This document shows positions 6,727 to 10,971 of a DNA stretch of 10,971 bases, one piece after another; position 1 is the first letter of the stretch, and every line of letters begins with the position of its first letter. Location of the stretch: NCBI GenBank assembly GCA_964522665.1, contig CAZFVY010000154.1, positions 1 through 10,971 of the forward strand, in the 5' to 3' direction. This DNA comes from CAZFVY01 sp964522665 (lineage in GTDB: Bacteria; Verrucomicrobiota; Verrucomicrobiia; Limisphaerales; CAZFVY01). The position numbers and the translations under genes are program-made. The notes below the pieces were generated by a model that searched no databases, was not told the origin of the DNA, and saw only the letters and a list, made by a program, of their open reading frames with translations.

Positions 6727-7563
6727 ATGCCCTCCACCTACACCATTGAGTACAGCGCCCTGTTTCGCAAACACTCCCACACCACCCACTTTACGACCGA
6801 CGACCCGGTCGCGGCCGAAGAATTTGTCGAGGAATTGCTCGAGCGCGGCTTCGCGATTCGCGCGATCAAACATGACGGCCAGGATTTGCCGCCCCGGCAG
6901 TTCGACCGCGTGATCCGCACCGCCGCCGAACTGCTCGCCTCCCAGCGCATCTGCGCCAGCCTCGGCATCAAGGCGGATGAGGAGCAGAATCGTTTCGGAT
7001 TCAGCGCCGCCTTTCGCCGCACCGTCGCCTCCGGCCACGCGCTCTCGCCGCGATCGGACTTGAGCGCCCTTCAGACCGCGCGCAAGGGGAGCAAGGACGA
7101 CGCCGCCGCGACCAAGGCGATGGCCACCGCGATCGCCGAGCATCCCTTCCTGCGCGGGCTTAAGCCCGAACACCTCCGGTTCCTGGCGGACAGCGCCATG
7201 TATATGCGCTATGAGCCGGGCGACATCATCTTTCACGAGTCCGAGCCGGCCAACCGCTTCTACCTGATCGAACAAGGCCACGTCTCGCTCGAGTTCGACC
7301 GCCAGGATGAACCGCCCGCCCCGATCCAAATCATCGGCCCCGGCGACGTCCTCGGCTGGTCCTGGCTCTTCCCGCCGTACCATTGGCATTTCGACGCCCG
7401 CGCGCTCGAACCGGTCACGGCGATCTTCTTCTATGGCACCCGGCTCCGCGAACAATGCGAGATGGACCATCTGCTGGGTTACGAGTTGATGAAGCGCGTC
7501 GCCCAGGTGCTCATCAATCGCCTACAAGCCACCCGCAAGGAATTGCTCAAGGCGATCCGCTAA
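6727..7563 (+). CDS. Unknown N-terminal domain fused to a cNMP-binding-type fold, no DNA-binding domain
   Basis: This is a 278-residue cytoplasmic protein. Residues 1-95 form a compact domain I cannot name (YTIEY near the start, DDPVAAEEFVEELLERG at 25-41, ICASLGIK at 75-82). It is about 60% identical to the whole product of 8172-8456. A Ser/Ala/Lys-rich linker (96-135) follows. Residues 138-240 resemble the cyclic-nucleotide-binding jelly roll (HPFLRGLKPEHL, YEPGDIIFHESEPANRFYLIEQGHVSLEF, then GPGDVLGWSWLFPP). A helix (246-275) closes the protein, with no helix-turn-helix after it. The segment GWSWLFPPYHWHFDARA replaces the cAMP phosphate-binding cassette of Crp, and the Glu and Arg-Ser pair are missing, so cAMP binding is doubtful. 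From memory, stand-alone proteins with this signature exist in many bacteria. The role is probably small-molecule or redox sensing by protein contacts; that is inference. Confidence 0.8.
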   Translation: MPSTYTIEYSALFRKHSHTTHFTTDDPVAAEEFVEELLERGFAIRAIKHDGQDLPPRQFDRVIRTAAELLASQRICASLGIKADEEQNRFGFSAAFRRTVASGHALSPRSDLSALQTARKGSKDDAAATKAMATAIAEHPFLRGLKPEHLRFLADSAMYMRYEPGDIIFHESEPANRFYLIEQGHVSLEFDRQDEPPAPIQIIGPGDVLGWSWLFPPYHWHFDARALEPVTAIFFYGTRLREQCEMDHLLGYELMKRVAQVLINRLQATRKELLKAIR

Positions 7564-7617
7564 CGCCCACACTTGCGGAGTGATCCGCAATTCAATCCCC
7601 GGCGTTTCGTCCCTGGC

Positions 7618-7661
7618 GGCCGGCGGCCCACGCGAGTGGGGCCGCCGGCCTCACTGTTTTT
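7618..7661 (+). terminator. Strong intrinsic terminator after the cNMP-fold gene
   Basis: GGCCGGCGGCCCAC (7618-7631) pairs with 7636-7650 over 14 bp with one bulged base and a GCGA tetraloop. The sequence TCACTG and then five Ts (7657-7661) follow. It lies 54 bases after the stop at 7563. The T-run is displaced by six bases from the stem, which lowers certainty slightly. Confidence 0.7.
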
Positions 7662-7708
7662 AGCCTTGGCCTCACTCAGACGCGGGACCGCCCGCTTCGG
7701 CCGCCCAC

Positions 7709-7744
7709 CCGGGCGTCGCGCCACGGGCGCGACGCCCCGGTTTT
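7709..7744 (+). terminator. Second GC-rich hairpin with T-tract
   Basis: CCGGGCGTCGCGC (7709-7721) pairs with 7727-7740 with one bulged C and a five-base loop, followed at once by TTTT. It lies 47 bases after the first terminator and 84 bases before the next start, making a tandem pair that should isolate the downstream module. A leader-RNA attenuator role for the gene at 7829 is an alternative. Confidence 0.55.
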
Positions 7745-7817
7745 CGTTCGCGAGGGCAAAATCGGGGCAATGCTTCGCAACCTGAGGAAAGACGGCCCGG
7801 GCGCGGCGGTCCAGATT

Positions 7818-7822
7818 GAGGG
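7818..7822 (+). promoter_or_regulatory. Ribosome binding site for the small protein gene at 7829
   Basis: GAGGG sits six bases before ATG 7829, supporting this start and the reality of this short gene over the antisense open frame that covers it. Confidence 0.5.
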
Positions 7823-7828
7823 TGTGAT

Positions 7829-8149
7829 ATGAAACGAGTGATCGACACCACCGAAGTCCTGGGAACCGTGGAAGCCCGGCCCGGGACGTGCGAAGTCTGC
7901 GCCTCCGCCGATGCCAGCTACGATGAACGCGCCAAGCGCCTCGTCGTGCGTTTGGACGCCTTCCTCCGCACGACCGATTTGCGGACCAAGGAAAAACGTG
8001 TCCGCGCCGCCTGGTTGCCCAAGCCGGAGACGGTCCGCGAACGCGTGGGGCCCGAAGAGACCGTCGATCTCGCGCGTGAAATATTTCAACGCTGGGCGCG
8101 CAAAGTCCGCCAAGCCTTCCCGGCGGTCACCGTTCACCAGTCTGCCTGA
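7829..8149 (+). CDS. Small conserved-looking hypothetical protein with a CxxC motif
   Basis: This 106-residue cytoplasmic protein has no domain I recognise. The N-terminal part has a CEVC motif (21-24), and the rest is charged and helical: RLVVRLDAFLRTTDLR (37-52), then a segment ending EIFQRWARKVRQAF (84-97). Composition is balanced in Lys, Arg, Glu and Asp, as in a real soluble protein. A GAGGG ribosome binding site precedes the ATG. It shares two well-spaced blocks with the small frame at 6419-6697, and both sit directly upstream of genes of one domain family; here the next gene starts 22 bases later. The two products of each module may work as a pair. The CxxC could bind metal or be redox active, but a lone pair of cysteines is weak evidence. 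Function unknown. Confidence 0.7.
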   Translation: MKRVIDTTEVLGTVEARPGTCEVCASADASYDERAKRLVVRLDAFLRTTDLRTKEKRVRAAWLPKPETVRERVGPEETVDLAREIFQRWARKVRQAFPAVTVHQSA

Positions 8150-8171
8150 CGGCGGAAGAAAAGAAGACGTT

Positions 8172-8456
8172 ATGTTACCCAAATACACCATTGAATTCAC
8201 CACGCAGTTCAAACGCCACGCTCAGCCGAGCCATTATTCCACGGATGATCCGGTGGCCTGCAACGAGTTTGTCGAAGAGCTGCTCGAACGCGGCCTCGCG
8301 ATCCGCGGCATCAAGCATGAAGGCCTGGAACTGGCTCCGCACGAGTTCGACCGCATCGTCAAGACCGCTGCGGGGCTGATGGCCTCCAAACGCATCTGCG
8401 CCGCCCTCGGCATCAAGCCGGAGGAGGAGCGCTTTCGCTTCGGCTTTGCCGCCTGA
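8172..8456 (+). CDS. Stand-alone copy of the unknown N-terminal domain
   Basis: This 94-residue protein is nothing but the domain seen in residues 1-95 of the 6727-7563 product. About 57 of 94 positions are identical by hand count, without gaps, including FVEELLERG, RICA.LGIK and the closing RFGF. It stops exactly where the domain ends and shows no trace of the cyclic-nucleotide-type fold after it. It therefore looks like either the original single-domain form or a cleanly shortened duplicate, not random debris. It begins at ATG 8172, 22 bases after the upstream small gene, with only an AGAAGA-type ribosome site. The frame is open upstream, but the earlier part overlaps the small gene and matches nothing. 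Function unknown; hetero-association with its larger paralogue is a reasonable guess. Confidence 0.8.
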   Translation: MLPKYTIEFTTQFKRHAQPSHYSTDDPVACNEFVEELLERGLAIRGIKHEGLELAPHEFDRIVKTAAGLMASKRICAALGIKPEEERFRFGFAA

Positions 8457-8476
8457 GCGTATTCTCGCCCGTTATC

Positions 8477-8509
8477 GGCGGACGCGCGCCTTGATTCGCG
8501 CGGTCCGCC
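8477..8509 (+). terminator. GC-rich hairpin after the stand-alone domain gene
   Basis: GGCGGACGCGCG (8477-8488) pairs with 8497-8509 over 12 bp with one bulged C and an eight-base loop. It lies 20 bases after the stop at 8456. No T-run follows (a C-run does), so it may be a weak terminator or an mRNA 3'-end structure. The rest of the 223-base gap to 8680 should hold the promoter of the next operon, but I see no clear box. Confidence 0.45.
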
Positions 8510-8679
8510 CGCCCCCCCGGGACGCCTCGCGCGGACCCTAAGGGAATTGCCTATCCCCCTCGGCAAAACCCACCCATTCGAATTCGGGCCGACCCCCAAT
8601 TCTCAGCCGCCCCGAGTCATCGTATCTTGCGCTCAACGAAAACAAACGGGTGTGGACCAAATAACAGAAAGATTGAGCA

Positions 8680-9561
8680 ATGAACGCCAACGGACACTTA
8701 ATTGAATCGCTGACGCAGGCGGAACCGTACCAGAGCTACGAGCGGGCGTACGCGGAACTGACCGGCCTGCCGATCACGCTGCGGCCGGTCGAGACCTGGC
8801 AATTGCCGCTGCACGGCAAACGCAAGGAGAACGCCTTCTGCGCCCTGATGGCCGGCCAAAGCCGGACCTGCGCCGCCTGTTTGCAAATGCAGGAAAAGCT
8901 CGCCCACGAGGCCCACGACGCGCCCGCCACCATCACCTGCGCCTACGGCCTGTGCGAATCGGCCGTCCCCGTCAAACTCGGCGATCAGACCATCGGCCTC
9001 TTGCAGACCGGCCAGGTCTTGCGCCAGCGGCCGACCGACGCCGGTTTCGACCGCGCCGCCGAGCAGGCCCGCCAGCTCGGGACGGAACTCGACCCCGCCA
9101 AAGCTAAGTTAGCCTATTTTCAAACGCCGGTCGTTTCGCAAAAACGCCTCGACTCCGCGATCAAGCTCCTGACCGTCTTCGCCGATCATCTCTCCCTGAA
9201 AAGCAACCAAATCGTCGTGCAACAATCCAACTCCGAACCGCCGGTCATCACTCGCGCCAAGCGTTACATCGAAGAACATCACACCGACGACCTCTCGCTG
9301 GGCGAGGTCGCCAAATCGGTCAACACCAGCCTCTACTACTTTTGCAAGTTGTTCCGCAAGGTCACCGGGGTCAATTTCACCGAGTTCGTCTCCCGCACCC
9401 GCGTCGAAAAGGCCAAGAATCTGCTGCTCAACCCCAATCTGCGCGTCAGCGAGGTCGCTTTCGAGGTCGGCTTCCAATCACTCACCCACTTCAATCGGGT
9501 GTTCAAGAAGATTGTCGGCCAATCACCCACCAACTTCCGCGGGCGCCTGCCTTCCGCGTGA
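8680..9561 (+). CDS. AraC-family transcription regulator with PocR sensory domain
   Basis: This 293-residue cytoplasmic regulator has two parts. Residues about 10-170 match the PocR ligand-binding domain, recognisable by the cysteine set C54, C64, C67, C87 and C92 (FCALMAGQSRTCAAC, then TCAYGLCESAVPV) and by the QTIGLLQTGQV segment (103-113). Residues 188-289 are an AraC-type double helix-turn-helix. The first helix pair is at LSLGEVAKSVNTSLYYFCKLF (205-225) and the second at RVSEVAFEVGFQSLTHFNRVFKK (255-277), closed by GQSPTNFR. PocR domains are known from the propanediol/cobalamin regulator and are thought to bind small organic ligands; the ligand here is unknown. The start ATG has only a weak ribosome site. 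The stop codon overlaps the start of the downstream kinase, so the two are probably made together. Its target genes are not evident from the sequence. Confidence 0.93.
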   Translation: MNANGHLIESLTQAEPYQSYERAYAELTGLPITLRPVETWQLPLHGKRKENAFCALMAGQSRTCAACLQMQEKLAHEAHDAPATITCAYGLCESAVPVKLGDQTIGLLQTGQVLRQRPTDAGFDRAAEQARQLGTELDPAKAKLAYFQTPVVSQKRLDSAIKLLTVFADHLSLKSNQIVVQQSNSEPPVITRAKRYIEEHHTDDLSLGEVAKSVNTSLYYFCKLFRKVTGVNFTEFVSRTRVEKAKNLLLNPNLRVSEVAFEVGFQSLTHFNRVFKKIVGQSPTNFRGRLPSA

Positions 9562-10859
9562 GAGCTCCTCGCCCACTGCCCGCGCGCAAACCGGCGCGCC
9601 GGAAAGGCATCGTCCGGGCGGCTTCCCGACCGCCGGCGCCTCAGGCTCGCCACGCCAAGAACGGCCAAGCGAAACTCCGCGCCGCGGCCAGCCGCCGAGC
9701 GGTTCCGGGGCGCCGGCGGCCCGGCCGCCTTGAGGACCTCAAAGCCGCCCTGGACGCGCATTCGATCGTAGCCGTGACCGACAAGCGCGGACGCATTACC
9801 TACGCCAACGATAAGTTTTGCGAGATTTCCAAATACTCCCGCGCGGAACTGCTCGGTCAGGATCATCGGCTCATCAATTCGGGCCACCATCCCAAGTCGT
9901 TTTTCAAGGAACTTTGGGCCACGATCAGCGCCGGCCGGGTCTGGCAAGGCCAGCTTCGCAATCGGGCGAAGGACGGAAGTTTTTACTGGGTGGATACTAC
10001 CATTTTTCCCCTCCTCGATCGCGCGGGCAAACCGGAACAGTACATCGCGATCCGCACCGACGTGACCGAGCGCAAACGCGATGAGGAACGCCTCGTGGAA
10101 CTAACCCGGGAACTGGCGGAGAAGAACCAGGAACTCGAGGCGCTCTTCTACATCGCTTCCCACGACCTGCGTTCCCCGCTGATCAATATCCAAGGCTTTA
10201 CCCGGGAATTGGCGCGCGCCTGCGCGCGGCTGGCCGCCGGCCGCCCGGAGGACGCGAGCGCGGTCGAATTCCAAACGGAGTCAAACGCCTCGCTGACGGT
10301 CGATATCCCCGAAGCCGTCCGCTACATTCTTGCGGGAGTCACCAAGATCGACACGGTTCTTTCCGGGTTGCTCCGGTTTTCACGGCTGGGCCGCGCCGCG
10401 TTGCGACTGGAATCGCTCGACCTCAACGCCCTCGTCGGCGGCATCGCCGCGGCGATGGAGTTCCAGATCAAGCAGGCGCGCGCTACGATTCACATCGGAC
10501 GCCTGCCCCGCTGCCTCGGAGACGCCGCCCAGCTCAATCAAGTCTTTTCCAACCTGCTCGATAACGCTCTCAAATACCTCGACCCATCCCGTCCCGGCGT
10601 CATCCGCGTCACCGGTCACGTCGAAGACGAGCGCGCGGTTTATCAGGTCGAGGATAACGGCATCGGCATCCCCACCGAGCATCACGCCCGGGTGTTCGAA
10701 ATCTTCTGCCGCCTCAATCCCAACGAGACGCCCGGCGAAGGCCTCGGGTTGGCGATCGCCCAGCGAATTCTGAAGCGCCACAACGGCAAAATATCCGTCG
10801 CCTCGAGCGCCGGCCAGGGCAGCAAATTCTGCGTCACGCTGCCGCTGGCGCCGGGCTAA
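9558..10859 (+). CDS. PAS-domain sensor histidine kinase, GTG start overlapping the AraC gene
   Basis: The 433-residue kinase begins most likely at GTG 9558, which forms GTGA with the upstream stop. The frame stays open farther left, but only inside the AraC gene, and no ATG occurs before the PAS domain. Residues 1-57 are rich in Arg, Pro and Ala. Residues about 58-170 are a PAS domain (AVTDKRGRITYANDKF, NSGHHPKSFFKELW, ending TDVTERKRDEERL). A short coiled coil leads to the H-box SHDLRSPL with His202. The ATPase region shows the N-box QVFSNLLDNALKY (Asn336), G1 DNGIGIP (Asp366) and G2 GEGLGLAI (393-400). The helix after the H-box is lengthened by about 40 residues before KIDTVLSGLLRFSRLGRA, as in phytochrome-like soluble kinases. 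No transmembrane segment is seen, so it should sense a cytoplasmic or redox signal. No response regulator lies in the remaining 112 bases. Confidence 0.92.
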   Translation: MRAPRPLPARKPARRKGIVRAASRPPAPQARHAKNGQAKLRAAASRRAVPGRRRPGRLEDLKAALDAHSIVAVTDKRGRITYANDKFCEISKYSRAELLGQDHRLINSGHHPKSFFKELWATISAGRVWQGQLRNRAKDGSFYWVDTTIFPLLDRAGKPEQYIAIRTDVTERKRDEERLVELTRELAEKNQELEALFYIASHDLRSPLINIQGFTRELARACARLAAGRPEDASAVEFQTESNASLTVDIPEAVRYILAGVTKIDTVLSGLLRFSRLGRAALRLESLDLNALVGGIAAAMEFQIKQARATIHIGRLPRCLGDAAQLNQVFSNLLDNALKYLDPSRPGVIRVTGHVEDERAVYQVEDNGIGIPTEHHARVFEIFCRLNPNETPGEGLGLAIAQRILKRHNGKISVASSAGQGSKFCVTLPLAPG

Positions 10860-10873
10860 GCCGAACCAGGCCC

Positions 10874-10892
10874 GCGGCGCGGGATGCGCCGC
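10874..10892 (+). other. Short hairpin after the kinase gene
   Basis: GCGGCGC and GCGCCGC pair over 7 bp around a five-base loop, 14 bases after the kinase stop. No T-run follows. In such GC-rich sequence a short perfect stem is not rare, so its role as a terminator is only possible. The remaining bases to the window edge show no supportable gene. Confidence 0.3.
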
Positions 10893-10971
10893 CGCCACCG
10901 GTCTTCGCGGAGGATCAAAAGCGACGGCGAGCAAGCCCTGGATTCAGTCATTTTTCAGGCATTTAATTGTT

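Noticed and set aside
6631..7470. A 279-codon minus-strand open frame antisense to the cNMP-fold gene
   Set aside because: The plus strand carries recognisable domain motifs and a paralogue; the antisense product has none.
7676..8212. A 178-codon minus-strand open frame covering the small gene at 7829
   Set aside because: It runs through a terminator hairpin, while the plus-strand gene has a ribosome site, balanced composition and a paralogue.
8573..8588. CCCATTCGAATTCGGG as a palindromic operator
   Set aside because: Checked by reverse complement; only the outer CCC/GGG pair matches and the centre is not symmetric.
10884..10971. A short open frame starting MRRRHRSS and running to the window edge
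   Set aside because: No ribosome site, overlaps a hairpin, and the product resembles no response regulator or other family.

Overview
The window reads as ordinary chromosome of a GC-rich Gram-negative bacterium. An outer-membrane beta-barrel gene, a lipoprotein with a clear lipobox and several multiheme c-type cytochromes establish the Gram-negative envelope. Mostly weak Shine-Dalgarno sequences and the cytochrome families present make me think of Verrucomicrobiota (Pedosphaera/Limisphaerales-like) or Acidobacteria/Planctomycetes relatives. That placement comes from family memory only, because no marker gene is present.

Left block, minus strand (5825 down to 1). A four-gene set encodes a likely trans-envelope electron conduit. 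In transcription order these are an octaheme DmsE/MtrA-like lipoprotein (5825-5022), an MtrB/PioB-like outer-membrane barrel (4990-2846), a small monoheme cytochrome c (2756-2430) and a three-helix, seven-heme NapC/NirT-type cytochrome (2352-856). A perfect hairpin follows the last stop. Together they carry 16 predicted hemes and could pass electrons from the quinone pool through the periplasm into the barrel. No extracellular MtrC/OmcA-type cytochrome is seen. A 5'-complete, 3'-truncated leuB-like gene (698 to the window edge) follows on the same strand, probably as a separate metabolic gene.

Middle (5826-8679). About 590 bases without a convincing gene hold a palindrome, a nested inverted repeat and a short direct repeat. 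Plus-strand genes then come in what looks like a tandemly duplicated two-gene module. Copy 1 is a small ORF (6419-6697) and a 278-residue protein (6727-7563) with an unrecognised N-terminal domain joined to a cyclic-nucleotide-binding-type fold without a helix-turn-helix. Copy 2 is a small ORF (7829-8149) and a 94-residue protein (8172-8456) that consists only of the N-terminal domain, about 60% identical to copy 1 by hand count. Strong GC-rich hairpins, two followed by T-rich tracts, separate and end the modules.

Right block, plus strand (8680-10859). A PocR-domain AraC-family regulator overlaps by four bases (GTGA) a PAS-containing sensor histidine kinase that has a very basic N-terminal extension. 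The pair looks translationally coupled. The last ~110 bases hold no supportable gene.

The two observations most worth following are the duplicated small-protein/domain module and the compact electron conduit without a visible surface cytochrome.
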